Source: Styela clava (Eukaryota; Chordata; Ascidiacea; Stolidobranchia; Styelidae). From it: a stretch of DNA of 64,000 nucleotides. Under the pieces are notes generated by a model, which saw nothing but the letters and a program-made list of their open reading frames with translations, was not told the origin of the DNA and did no database searches. The translations under genes were made by a program, and so were the position numbers. Below are positions 35,178 through 47,930 of the stretch, in pieces; within the stretch, counting starts at the first letter, position 1; each line of letters opens with the position of its first letter. The stretch is taken from assembly GCF_964204865.1 (NCBI RefSeq), contig NC_135259.1, positions 6,520,974 to 6,584,973 on the forward strand, in the 5' to 3' direction.

Positions 35178-38100
35178 TTGTTTATCTTTTTTGCCCATAT
35201 GAATGTTAATAAGAGAGATTTACCATGTCATGGATGCCAAAAATCTGTAAACAATAGGGAAAAGGGGATCTACTGTGATAAATGTAATCGTTGGATTCAT
35301 CTAAAATGTAGTGGTTTAAATTTACAAGAGTTTCGTAAACTATGTAATGAACCAAATGATATACCTTGGTACTGTAGACTTTGCCTACGAAATAGCCTGC
35401 CATTCAGCTCGTTATCTAATACAGAAGTAAATGACCTATGCCTGAATAATGACCCTTCCTCGACTCTGACCCCAGAACTTCTTAACGAATTTTTTACTGA
35501 GGCGTCGTTACTGAATATTGATAATGATGAAATAAGCGATTCCACAAAAATTTGTATGTCTGATTGTCAATATCTTTCTGCCGCTAATTTAGATATCCTA
35601 TGCAGTGATAACTTGAACCCACTTGTCACAATGTGTATTAATATGCGTTCCTTGGCCAACCCAAGAAACTTTTCAAAACTTGAAGCTCTTATAGCCTCAA
35701 TGACAGTCTGCCCAGATTTAATAGCAGTCAATGAAACATGGCTAAAACCAAATCAGATAGGATCCCACATGAACCTGGGTGACTATACTTTTTTATCAAA
35801 TCCTCGAGTGACTTCGAAAGGTGGGGTGTTGGCCTATACATCAAAAAAAATATTACCTTCAAGGCTAGACCTGACATTTCAATTATGAATGAGCGAATTT
35901 TTGAATCCACTTTCGTAGACATTTATTTAAAGGATAGAATTGTGACGTGTGGAACAATTTACAGATCTCCCTTATCAGATAGTCAAAGCAATAATCAATT
36001 TATTAGTATTCTGGAATCGACACTCCAAACCTTATCGAAAAATTGTATTATCATGGGAGACCTCAATTATAATCTTCTGGAAACAAACAAGACTGTAGAT
36101 GAATTTTGTGAGCTGATGAATTCGGCTTCATTTTACCCTGTGGTATCAAAGCCAACTCGAATCACTCAAAGCAGCTCTACAATCATTGACCATATTTGGA
36201 CAAACATCTTTGATTGTAAACCCCGCAGTGCAATAATAGTGGATCCTATTTCAGACCACCTGCCAGTCCTGGTTTGCATTCCATTAAGAAAAAAACTTCG
36301 CAAGGCAGAAAACGAATACTTCAGGCAATATAATATCTCAAATTTAGATAATTTTAAACTCATGTTAGAACAAAGTGACTTTTCTGCTGTGTTCAGCAAA
36401 ACAGATCCTGATATAGCCTTCAGAATTTTTAATGAGTATTTTTCTGAATCTTTTAAAACTTGCTTCCCTCTGAAGAAAAGAAATATTAAAAATAATAATA
36501 AATGGTTTGACAAGGAACTCTTAAAAATGCAGAAAAAAAAGCATAAACTATACAAAAACTATCTTACTGAAAAATCAGAGCAGACCAAATTTAAATATTC
36601 AGAATGCAAGAAAAAATATGAGAAATTGATAACTGCTAAGAAACAAAATTATTACAAGTCATTACTAGGTAGACATCGTAATGATCTTAAGAAAACTTGG
36701 CGTACTATGAACGATCTGCTTGGGCGTTCTAAACCAAATCTAACAAAAGTATTTTCTATTAACGGCCAGGAAACCTCGGATCCTGTCGAAATAGCAGATC
36801 ATTTTAACTCGCACTTTTCTACAATTGGAAATAAAATGGTCGAACGGTTTACTCATACTAGAAGGGATGACTTTAAGCAATATATGGGGCATCCCAGTAA
36901 AACCTCCATGTTTCTTGCCCCAACAACAGCTTTCGAAGTCCAAAATATTCTGAAATCTTTGCGACCCAAAACCAGTTGTGGAATAGATGGAATTCCCTTT
37001 AAAGTTATACGAATGATGCCCTGGAATTGTATTTGTGCTCTCGCACATATCTTTAACTGCTCATTACAATCTGGTAAATACATAGACCAGTTCAAATTAT
37101 CCAAAGTTATGCCATTGTTCAAAAAAGGAAATGCAAAAGATGTAAAAAACTACCGACCGATCAGCTTACTTCCCGCATTTTCAAAAATTCTAGAAAAAAT
37201 TATGTACAAACGACTCAACCATTTCCTAGACCAAAAAAATTTCTTTTATTCACAACAATTTGGCTTTCGTCAAAATCATTCAACATCTCATGCAACATCC
37301 CTGCTTGTCAGTAAAATTCTAGAAGGATTTGATAAGAATGAGTATACTCTCAGTATGTTCTTGGACCTTTCCAAGGCATTTGATAGTATTGACCATGACA
37401 TATTACTAGCCAAATTGCACCATATTGGCGTTAGAGGTCAGAGTTATAATTGGTTTAAAAGCTACTTATCAGGAAGGAAACAAGTAGTTATATACAATGA
37501 TGTAGCATCTAGCACATACTGTAATTTGACTGTAGGTACTTTACAAGGTTCTATTTTGGCTCCATTATGTTTTTCAATCATTATTAACGACTTTCCGAAT
37601 TCTCTTCTTCACTCTGATATCATACTTTTTGCTGATGACTCAACGCCATATCTTCGAGGCAAAAACTTGCCTGAACTTTTGACCAAGGCAAATACCGACT
37701 TAGAAAATATTCAAGCTTGGTTGTCTGCGAACAAACTCACTATTAATGTCGATAAAACTAAATATATGATATTTAGCACGCCGAAGCAAAAGTGTCCAAC
37801 TCTGCAACAAAATTTGGAATTAAATGGAATAAATATAGAAAGAGTTAATCAGACTCGCTTTCTGGGTGTAATGATCGATGATAAATTGTCTTGGAAACAA
37901 CACACCAAAATGGTTCTATCGAAAACAAGGTCGTCTCTTAGTGCCATTACGAAAATAGCCAACTACTTAAATACATCTTGTTTAATATCTCTATACCACT
38001 CTCTGATAGAAAGCCATATTCGTTATTGTGCCTCAGCTTATGTTCATCGCCAATCGTCCATTCTCAAAAAAATTCAAAGTGTTTGCAATCGCTTTATTAG

Positions 38101-38449
38101 AAGAGTTTTTCATAGAGGTAATCGCGAAAAAATTGATGACTTATTTAAAGAGCATAGGCTACTACGAGTTGTGGATTTAGCTAAATTCGAACTATGTAAT
38201 ATGATGTTCTCTTGTCACATTGGAGAGCTTCCGTCCAGCCTGAACAGCCTGTTCCAAGCAAACCCAAATTCAAACAGCAGAAATAAAGATAATTTTTTTA
38301 TTCCATTTGTCAGTAAAAGTATTTCACAAGAATCAATCGCAGTATGTGGACCAAAAGCTTGGAATTCCCTACCCAATGACATCAAAAATTCAAAATCGAA
38401 CTCAGAATTTCGTTCCAAACTTAAACAATATATATTATCATCATATTAG
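35178..38449 (+). pseudogene. non-LTR ORF2: PHD finger, endonuclease, reverse transcriptase; one frameshift
   Basis: The first frame, 35178-35888, carries a C4HC3 PHD finger (CHGCQ, CDKCNRWIHLKC, WYCRLC, about residues 17-70). After it comes the start of an AP-type endonuclease (CINMRSL, AVNETWL). The second frame, 35885-38449 (854 codons), continues the endonuclease (IMGDLNYNL, ISDHLP). It then has a reverse transcriptase with NYRPISLLP, QFGFRQNHST, FLDLSKAFDSIDH, TLQGSILAP and FADD (residues 582-585). The frames should join near 35823-35840: GGV continues as GLYIKKNITF in the second frame, needing one base gained or two lost. Apart from that single break the protein is complete. Confidence 0.85.
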
Positions 38450-39670
38450 CAATTTTCTCTGCTTTGAACATGTTACTGTTTGGAGATTATTTTTTTAAGG
38501 TCAGTTCAACACTGAAAGGGAGAGCTGTTGATTATTTGGATTGAATGAACTATCAGGAAACTGACTCCTCTTCAGTCACCATAGACCAGCTGACAATTTC
38601 AATAACTCCACAGGATACTTCACCCGGATTCAATATAGAACAATGGACTGAATTAATAACTAGCACACCATTCTAATTTCATTGTCATGCGTAATTAGAC
38701 AACAACAAAAGCACAGCAATTTAGGTTATAGATAGAATGCTCAAATAGTAGGGAGTAGGGACAATGGTTTTTGTTTGAGTAGCATGCTGTTCAATTTATT
38801 TCCATTGTTGCTACCTATCACCGAATCACACTTTTTCTTCTGCTCATCCCAGGATACCATATAATTTTATTATTTTAATTTACATTGGAAAATCCATGAC
38901 ATGGTAAAATGGCTTCTCTTTATAACTTATCATTCCCTATCCCACTGTACCTTTATACCTTTCTAATCTTCTGGCTGAAATGCAACCATAATAGGTTTTG
39001 TGGAAATGCTTTTTATTAATTTTTTTTTGTTTTTTTTTTGAAACTTCATTGTTTTTGGCTGAATCCAGAATTTCAAAAAAAACCTTATAATAGTGAGTCA
39101 TTTGATACATACCTTTTTTATCATATTTCGCCAAAACCTGTAGGGTCACATTTTGGCCAGAACAGCCATAGACCACTTATAACACTGTCGCCCTTGAGTG
39201 GTGCATACCATATATGTACACACCCTTTAAACTTGACCATTCCCGCGTTTTATAGTATGTGGTATCATCACTCAATGGTACTGTACATTCATCCAAATTC
39301 TTAATTTTTTATTTTTTTTTAAAAAAAATTTTATTACTATATTCATATGCATTGTGTTTCATGTTGTGTTGTGTCTCTATTTATAGATGTTGTTTTGTCT
39401 AACAAACTCCTTTGTACAAACAGTTTTGTACACTCCACCCATATCCCTGTTACCGCATCCACCCACCCTCCTCGCACAACTGCCTGTATAAAGGACCATA
39501 TTGTACATATTTGATTTACCCTATTATAATTTATATAAATCAAAGGGGTGTATGCCGCACATCTGTGTTTTAGGCCAATATGGTCTTGTGCATACATCCC
39601 GTCTTCAGTATTTAAAAGTACTTACTCTTTTATATTGCTTTTACGAGACGAATAAACATACATACATACA

Positions 39671-40845
39671 AATCAAATTCGACCAATTTACGAACGTCGG
39701 GGAGATTCAAATTGCCTGGAACAACGATTGAAGTAGCAAATTGCTATCAAGCCAAAATAATCAAAAACATTATGAAAAGACAATAATCTCAATTGAAAAC
39801 AATTGAACTATGGTAACGGACTATGGAAACGTTAAAATTATGAATATGGACTGTATTGAACATCGATCGAAATGAACTCTTTTAGAACATGATATATGTT
39901 CGAGGTGAAAAACCTAATCAAAAACGAACTGTTGAAAACAATGAACTATATGGACTGTTTTACGGTAAATTACGCGCTCTATTCCGAATAATAGAGAGAG
40001 GAATTGTCGCGCGTACCCAATCGATATACAGAATACCGATCAGGAGGATGTAAATCTACAATTTGTTTCATGATTTGCAGGTTTTTCTCCTCATTGAGAC
40101 AGACATTTTTCATTCTTTCACTATTACTAAGGTAAAGTACTTCTTTTTCTTCTTATATATATACATGGCGTTTCATTCGGCTTTCAATTTTTTTATATTA
40201 ATTAATGGTAATAACTTTGAATATTCTAATTTCAAATACCTTTCAAAAGATTTATATTATTGAATATTTGTGGTTAACATTCCTTTTCGATTAAATAGAT
40301 TTCGTTAGAATTAAAATGCTTTCTAAAAGTAGATTCGAGCGAGTCATACTTTTAATTATTTACAAAGCCGTCATATAGAACGGTGAAATAATAAGCTCAT
40401 TAAACAAAAATTGTATCCAAAAGCGTTATTTTTTCAAAAAAGCCCTGAGATGGCATAAACTTAAAAATGCGTTTTTTCTTCCCGACATGGGACAAGCATA
40501 TATTGACCAACTAGGTCGACAAAATCGTAACAATGCGATAAAGCGAGTATAAGTATTTTAACTTAGCGAAATACATTAAATTGAAAATATGTTTTAACCG
40601 TCCAAACCAAAATTTTTAAAATAAAAATACGCCATCCTTCTGTAATTCTACTTTACAATCTTTACTATTTCTATAAACTCTTCTTTATTTCAATGTCGTG
40701 TCTCATTGTAGATCATATACATGTAAATATATTTTTTTGACCTATATCATTAATTTTAACATTGTGTATTGTATTTTTCTATATATTTTCAATTTATTAG
40801 AGGTGCCAAATCTTTAAACTTCCAGTTAGTAAGATGGGGAGATAA
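39671..40845. other. internal sequence between the non-LTR tail and the right LTR-like repeat
   Basis: No gene is recognised. AGATGGGGAGATAA, just before 40846, is purine-rich and could be a polypurine tract of an LTR element. If so, 33976-~34200 and 39671-40845 are its internal region, and the non-LTR element is nested inside it. Confidence 0.4.
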
Positions 40846-41348
40846 TATAGCAACTAACCCCCAAATGTACCCCATTTCATGTTGAAATCATCATGACAAA
40901 GTTAATTTTTCCCAAAATTCGAACAAAGACTTTCGTAGGAATCAAATTACACCAGTTTAAGAAACATAACAGGTTCCATCCAGTCATTATCAAATTAAAA
41001 TCTATATTCTCAAGACCTTTGGCACTGATTGAAATAATTATATCTAAGTTCCCATCCGTACGATGTACCTAATTACCCTTATTGAGATAATAGGAGTTTC
41101 TGTTTATAACGTGAATCACGAGCTCACGTTTACAGCATTTAATTGGATTTATGATCAACGTATAAATACGACTCCGATATCTTTCGATAGGGAGAGAGAA
41201 GACGATGTAAATTGTAAACCATTCAAAGCTAGTGTGGGTAAATGTTATAAGATTTATATTCTGTGTATCGTGGAAATCTGAGAATAAAATCAAACAGAGT
41301 TTTCTCAATATATATGCTATAAATATAACAATCATATATGCTATAAAT
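40846..41348. repeat. LTR-like direct repeat, right copy
   Basis: Copy of 33467-33975 about 7.38 kb away, lacking six bases after CAACGT. It keeps the TATAAATAC box and AATAAA. The two copies differ at very few other positions. Confidence 0.6.
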
Positions 41349-41485
41349 AGATTTATAGTACCACGAACATCAGGATAATGTTGCAGCTGAACATTACTTA
41401 TCTATCTGCCGATCCCCACTTCACTTGTATATGTTAATTTACTTAACTTTTATAATATATATTATTGGTATGGTATATATTATTG

Positions 41486-42005
41486 TAGGGTTACCATATT
41501 TTTGTGACTTCAAAGTGGGACATCTCTAAAGACAACAACCCCTTAGCTGTGATTTTGTAACTTTACATTTTCCGATTCTACTACATAGGCATACATTTAA
41601 AGCTATCCCGGCTGTCTTCATTGACCATATTGTCATCGAAATTCATGCGCATATTTTCTGTCCAAATATCAGGTTCAGTTCGAAAAATAGAAAGGAATTG
41701 ACGTTAACGATACCGGTACAAATAATTCGAATTTAGACTACTTAGTATTGATTTTACATGCGATACGTTTTCTAACAATGTTAGCGGGAAACGATGGAAC
41801 AAACGCATTCACCTTCAGTAAGTAGGCTAGCGCTGCGCTACGCAGAAACAACAGTAACGAGAACATGTTCGTGTATTATGCTGGATGGCTGAACGCCAAA
41901 GCGGGACTTTGGGCTGACTTGTCAGGACGGCGGGAAAAGACGCTAAAAATCGGGACTGTTCCATACGCTTTGGTCCCGCCTAAAGCGGGACGTATGGTAA
42001 GCCTA
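41486..42005. mobile_element. 520-bp hAT-like MITE
   Basis: The left end TAGGGTTACCATA and the right end, reverse-complemented TAGGCTTACCATA, are inverted repeats with one mismatch. Flanks are TATTATTG (41478-41485) and TATTATGG (42006-42013), an 8-bp target duplication with one mismatch. Subterminal GGGACATC and GTCCCGCC...GCGGGAC blocks resemble a widespread family of elements ending in TTACCATACGTCCCG. No open frame. Confidence 0.75.
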
Positions 42006-42024
42006 TATTATGGTATATATATGA

Positions 42025-42254
42025 TGTTACACCGCTAGGTGACGTTATTGAGGCGTACTATTTGACCTCGTATATCTGAGGCTGTAATCGATCGATCGTA
42101 TTCTATCTGTGCACATGTTTTGTATGACTTGCCGTTCAGTCTGCTACTGCTATGGTGTCTTAATTTTGAAGTGCTTGGCTCTTGCAATAAAGTAGTGTTG
42201 TAATGAAAACTCAGTGCCTATTTATTAAGAACTAAAGGCCGAATACACTACAAT
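42025..42254 (+). other. possible solo LTR
   Basis: TGATGTTACACCGCTAGG...GAATACACTACA has TG..CA ends, an AATAAA at about 42186 and a short downstream region. It is only about 230 bp and has no second copy in the window, so this is a tentative call. Confidence 0.3.
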
Positions 42255-42589
42255 ATGGGCTTCAGTTCAAACTTGATATGTAGGCTACAACTCACAGTCC
42301 TACTATCAACCGCCCATTTTAGGACCAACGCAATATCAATAACACGAGGCATCAAATGTTGAAGTAAGATTCGTGACGAAATATCTATCGACATGAATGA
42401 ATTGCACATAGAAACCTGCAATTGCTTGTTAAAATATCATAAAAATGAATCAAAAAATAAAACTTGATTTAATAAACTGCGTCAGGTATTCTTGTGCTAT
42501 GTGGCAGGAGTTTGCAAGGACTTTAGTATACTAAGTTCATTATCCAAACTATGCTGTAACTTACACAGTCTTTCTACCAGGCCATCTTT

Positions 42590-42823
42590 CTACAAACATT
42601 TCTCCACCGTTATATCGAGATTACATGAACGGAACTTGGGTGTACAATCGTAGTCAACAAAACAGTCCATGCCCAAAATAGCCCGAGGAATATTTATGTC
42701 AGCCATAGGCTGCTCATTTCTGCAGCAACAGACAATCAGTGTAGAAAAAAACACAATAAAATCAACCTGAAACCTAAAAATCAACTTTAAAAGAACTATT
42801 TCGTCATTATCATAATGATTCAT
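42590..42823 (-). pseudogene. possible gypsy-type aspartic protease fragment
   Basis: The C-terminal half of a 77-codon frame reads IPRAILGMDCFVDYDC, like the ILGMD-F segment of Ty3/gypsy retrotransposon proteases. The catalytic DSG region is not found upstream. The evidence is weak, from one short motif. Confidence 0.3.
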
Positions 42824-42829
42824 ACTGCT

Positions 42830-43619
42830 GGCCGTGGTCGACTATAAATTTACCATTACAACCGGATGAACCACGTCATTCTTGTTTCTCGCAAACTTGC
42901 CATTATATTGCGTTGCACTTCCCTAAAACATGACCATGGTCCGCCCAAAACATCGTTTATGGTCCTAGGTACCGCCTTTTTGCATTCTTCTTCCACGCTG
43001 GGATTCTATTTCATTTGCTGCACCTCGGAAGTTGCTGTCATCTATAAGCGTGTGTCACTAAACGCACTACTAACGGTTTATTAATTAAAATACTTTGTCC
43101 AACTACATCACAAAATGCATTTTAACTTTGTACGTATGCAAAGATGCACTTTTATAGAGCAAATGTTTCGTTGTGCACAGGCACAAGAAATCGCGCTGCT
43201 AGCTTAAAAAACTCATAGCGGCTACTATTACATAGTGATATTTATATATATATATATATGCTTATTCATTTAAGGGCAATCAATCACCCACTATATTAAT
43301 GCAATAATTTAACGAGGCTTCAATACATTATGGATGAGATCAAAGTGCTGAATATATCGGAAATATGGGTCCATTTTGAGCCTATACTAATAATATTACA
43401 GATATGGAAAACATAGCCGACATTGCTGATACCCGATCGGTGCATCTCTACTACGTAGGCTATACTGCAGTCAACCGCAATTCAATCCAATAGGTAGTAA
43501 ATACCGCATATATATGCGTGGTCGCATCCACTTGTAAATAATTACATTTACCAATAGCTGTCTAAATTCCTTCATTTAATATTATTTTGGGTAAGATCTG
43601 AGGTTTGAATACATATATA

Positions 43620-43654
<35 letters not shown>

Positions 43655-44300
43655 AATATCGTTAAGTACATTTGACGATGCCGACATCTCCGAAATGGCC
43701 GATATTGCTAATACCGATGCAATAACAACATAATATAGTTAAAGAAGACCTCATGAATACTACTGTGATGTAGGTGCTAAATATTTTCTATTACCCAATC
43801 TATTCTGAATTAACGAGTTTTGCTAATAATAAAGCTCATTTAAGAATCAATTCAAAATGAATTAGAAACTCAAAGTTGTAATGCAACATTTTTACATAAA
43901 AACAATACAAACACAAATAATTATACACACAACTGACAAAGATACACTATTGCTTCTTCTTCATGCAAGTGGGTCGGGGTTAACTTCAAATACTTTGCAT
44001 AGCACTTACTAGTAAAAATCAAAATGTATCACGTTATTAACGTGACGTTAATACTCATTCTTGGCTATTGTTGGGTAATCAAAACTTGAAAATGAGGCTT
44101 ATTCGGAGAGCAATATTAAATATTATTGTTATTATTATATTGATTTGGAATTCAACGACAAAAATTGGTGGGCGTTAAGTGAAATGATGAAAGAAGTAAA
44201 ATAAAAAGTTCGCAATAGCGCGTATATAGTTGATAAAAATAAGTCATCGGTAATACAGATATCATACCAATCTTGTTAGCTCCAGGAAACTCTGTTCCTT
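42830..44300. other. no gene recognised; TA microsatellites
   Basis: (TA)n tracts lie at 43243-43258 and 43611-43650. The remainder is AT-rich with short chance frames only. Confidence 0.5.
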
Positions 44301-44320
44301 GTGGTATTTATTCTGCTTTT

Positions 44321-46252
44321 CTAAACATTCGATTTGAATTTGGAACAGAAAATATTTTTCGCCCTTTCCCTAAAGTCGGTATGTCTAAAATTATATATGA
44401 AACAATTCCATAAGCTATTGGAAAGAAAAGTAATAACTACAAAAGCCTCCGAAGTTGTGAATACTGCAAAATTTGCATTGCGAAATAAACCTGCCGAGCC
44501 CAAAATTTGTTGCACGAATGAAGGCAAAACGCAAACTGTAAACACCCCAATCATTATACAAAGAGTAATTGCAAGCTTTTTTTCCATGACAATTCGGCGA
44601 CGACTCCTTGGCGAAGCCGAAGAGTCCTTTGATGGCCTTCTGATATTCGATCTGGTTTTCACAACAGAGTAGACGGCGATTCCATTTATCCACGTCATTA
44701 TTAGTGGAATTCCAATAACTGCAAGAGCGGCGTGGCCATTAGCAATAGAAATTAGAGATCTGGACGTGGTCATATGATAACCTACTGATGGAATTAATAT
44801 TGGCAATAGCGCGACAACCGAAGATATACACCAAGTGGCTCCTATAACGTAGTATGCTATTTTTCGTGTGCTTCTGTGAGAATACTTCATAGGTCGCATC
44901 ATAGCAAAGACTCGATCAAATCCCGACATTATCAAAGTTAACAGTGATACAGATACAGATAATGTGGTAATGAATCCGATTGTGTTGTAATAACCGAACG
45001 GAAGGTTTGATGAAGAGTACGAGAAGTACGTCGTTACTATTATACTGGGAAAAACAAATAATCCTACAATCAGATCGGAGAACGCAATTGACATCTTGTA
45101 TAAAGATTGGTTGTTTCTTAACTTCTCGGTCTTGAGGAAAACTCCGATGACAACTACATTTGCGATGGTGGTCAGTAGACTCATGATGACACATATAATG
45201 GATATGGAAATGATAGTTATTTTGCACCTGGAACAAAAAATAAACCAAAGTCATAATTCCACCTATATACAAATCTATATTTTCAGTCATTAATAATTTC
45301 AGTCTATCTATAAAAGGGTATATATTATTGCGGTTATTCGATTCGTAGCCTACATCTCTCCTGCCCGCAAAGTCGATATCACAAAGTAAAAAATACAACG
45401 TAAAGAAAAAATCGGCCAAATTATAAGGAACAAGCTACAAAAAATTTATAGTAACATAATAGTTTGAATTCTGGGGATGATGAACACTTTCACTTGCACA
45501 CAATTTACAAGATTGGAAGAGGAAACTGAATAGGTATTGAGTATGTATGTCAGTTATTTAATTCGGTCATTTACTTACCGCATAGGAATACACGTCCACG
45601 GAGAAAATTTATTAAAATCAGGTACTGCAGAGTTGACTCCACACCAAATATCACCACAATATGGCTGATAAATGAACATTACTTCATGGTAATTTCCAGA
45701 TGGCAAGTCGAACATATTAACTTGTACACAAGGATCGTCAAACGAATCATCATTTATACTTATGTTGACCAGCGGTAAAACAAGATCGTTCCAGGAGTCG
45801 CCATAAATATATTCTGTAATATTTGACTTCGCGATGTTGTTTTCATAAATATTATATCTTCTGAAGACGTCCAGTGAATGCATTAAGCAATAATTTCTGA
45901 ATTTGGTTATGTTACAGAACCTTGAATAAACTAATTCTGAAAAGGGAGTATACGCAAAATATCGTCTCCCACACTCTTGTTGCAATATTGTTGAACAGTT
46001 GAAGCGATGCATCTGGTCCATAAATGCTGCAATACTAAAATCATATGAACTACGCTGGAACGAGAAAAAACTTTCACAGCAGTTCTCCCGGAATTGAACA
46101 GTTTTATCAAAAATAATTTTCGAAATGCTGCATTCGTCACTGAGAGTTACGTTCTTCGAATTTCTCCCGCTGCAGTGTGTGATTAGCAAACACACCACTA
46201 GTAGATAGCACGACATGAATTGGAAAGCCATTGTTAGTTTTGAATTATGCAA
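44321..46252 (-). CDS. class A (rhodopsin-like) GPCR with cysteine-rich ectodomain
   Basis: Two exons: 45579-46252 and 44321-45227. The GT/AG intron has phase 2 and joins PMR to CKIT, giving about 526 residues (519 from the second Met at 46231). Residues 8-30 are a signal peptide (MAFQFMSCYLLVVCLLITHC). About 200 extracellular residues follow, with roughly eleven cysteines and several N-glycosylation sites, matching no domain I know. Seven transmembrane helices then follow. Class A marks are Asn in TM1 (TIANVVV), SIAFSDL in TM2, DRV after TM3 in place of DRY, an Arg/Ser-rich third loop, FTVCVLPSF in TM6, and NSLWNCFIY in place of NPxxY. The ligand is unknown. AATAAA occurs 9 bases after the stop. 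Confidence 0.8.
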
Positions 46253-46300
46253 TACTACTAAAATATTTCAAAAATAATTAGTCCGCTTCCACCTTGTTAC

Positions 46301-46309
46301 TTTTTATAG
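46301..46309 (-). promoter_or_regulatory. TATA-like box of the GPCR gene
   Basis: On the minus strand GCTATAAAAAG lies about 50 bp upstream of the first Met at 46252. If transcription starts about 30 bp downstream, the first Met leaves a leader of about 20 bases, while the second Met at 46231 leaves about 45. Confidence 0.5.
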
Positions 46310-46319
46310 CTAATTGCAT

Positions 46320-47830
46320 TGTCAAATTTCTGTATCATTTTCAAAATAAATGTAAATACATTTATCGTATAAAAAAAGAAGTACTCAAGAAATTCAGAAA
46401 AGCTGCACCTGTTGTTTGGTCTCACACATGACTACTATACAATCTACATTAACCACATGTTGATGTTACTGGAATAACGAGGATAACTCAATTCATATGA
46501 CTTATCTTAGTGTTTATTTTGTGTTATAATCATAGTTGGAGGCAAATATTTACTAATATTTCCAGAAATAATTCCATACACACTTCATTGGGTTCACACA
46601 TACCAATGATAAGATAATATTGATGAAACGGGGACGCTTATTTGCTTAGAAATTTAATAATTCATAAAGCATTTGTGCGTATAAGATAAACTTTTTAAAG
46701 ATGTTTTATTCGCTACACGATACTGACTAATTCAATGGTCTATCACCAATGACCGTTTTAATATGTTAATTCGCAAAAGTAGCATGTAGGTAGATATCGG
46801 TCTACGTTCATGCGAGTCCTCGTCGACGGGTACTTTCAGTCAATTTAGTAAGCATACAAAAACGTTGTCTTATTTTATGTACCTACACCGAAATCCATTT
46901 TAACTGATCGTGTTCGTCTTCGCCGAGGAACATGTATTTACAAACATAAAATAAACATATTTATCATTTTGACTGCTGCGAATTAGATTTCCTAGAAATC
47001 CATAAATATTAATCTGTGCTACAAATGCCATGAAGGCTTCATTTCCAGTCTATACCCATAAAACGGTAGCGTAGTGTCAAACAAATTCAAAATATTATAT
47101 TCAAATATACCCTAAGTAAGATTTATATCCGGTCTAAAATACAGTGAAATCCAATTTGATATACATAATGATAATCTTATTGGCTAGTGCGATGTCACAC
47201 ATCTTTGTATGTAAGGTTTGTGGTGGGTTTCGTTCAATAATCAATTTCAATAGGGAAAGACCTGTATAAACTTAACTCGATGATAAACGACAGCGTTGCA
47301 AGTTTATTATACTTTTTATTCTGACGTTCCGGGAAGGACTCCGATAAAAAAAAGAGTATACGGATGATCCCACGATATTTGATGATATTTTATTGGATGA
47401 TAATACACAGGAATCGTAGTTGCTCAAACTTCAGTATCCAATTTGCAATTTCCTTCAAGTCCGATTTTTCGCTCGCTTGGAATTAGAAAAAATTGGACAT
47501 TTTGATGCAACTTCTACCGTTGCGAATAAAATTTATCACACTATTCTTGCAGTGAGACAATAACTTTCGCATACTTCAGGAGTTAATATGGGATCGTCCA
47601 CCAGTAAAGAGAAACGGTATTCGGCAAGTTCATTTTTGAACCATGGCATCGGCGAAACTCGCATTGTTCTATTGGGCTTGCCCAGACTCAAATATCATAT
47701 ATATGTGTGCTACCGATGGGTTTCTACGAGACTCACTACTTTCCCGTCTTCTAATCTATACTTTTGCGCCGGTGGATCAGTATGCATATATATAATGCAA
47801 GAGTGAATATATCTATCCTAAGTGATTCAA
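46320..47830. other. no gene recognised
   Basis: AT-rich intergenic sequence with short frames only. Confidence 0.4.
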
Positions 47831-47835
47831 TAGTC

Positions 47836-47930
47836 CCGCTGCGCACAGATACAAATATATTTCTGTAACGTTTCGCCTGACCAAGGTCAGACATACATAG
47901 TGCAACTAAACATGTCTTGGGAAGTCTAAC
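47836..47930. repeat. dispersed repeat shared with 26011-26110
   Basis: The minus strand reads GTCTGACCTTGGTCAG, then GCGAAACGTTACAGAAATA. CTGACCTTGGTCAG is itself a hairpin. Confidence 0.5.

Larger units (their letters stand above)
33976..39670 (+). mobile_element. non-LTR retrotransposon (Jockey/CR1-like group)
   Basis: 5' leader (start uncertain), ORF1 at 34243-35073, and ORF2 at 35178-38449 with one frameshift. A 3' tail of about 1.2 kb ends AATAAACATACATACATAC at about 39650-39669, the short microsatellite end typical of CR1/L2/Jockey-group elements. The element lies between two LTR-like direct repeats. Because the 5' border is not marked, part of 33976-34240 may belong to the host LTR unit. 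Confidence 0.75.

Noticed and set aside
43611-43650. replication or matrix element in TA repeats
   Set aside because: Plain (TA)n microsatellite; nothing more is supported.
44916-45419. 167-codon minus-strand frame over the receptor
   Set aside because: It overlaps the receptor exon in another frame and runs across the verified intron border; the receptor frame has the transmembrane motifs.
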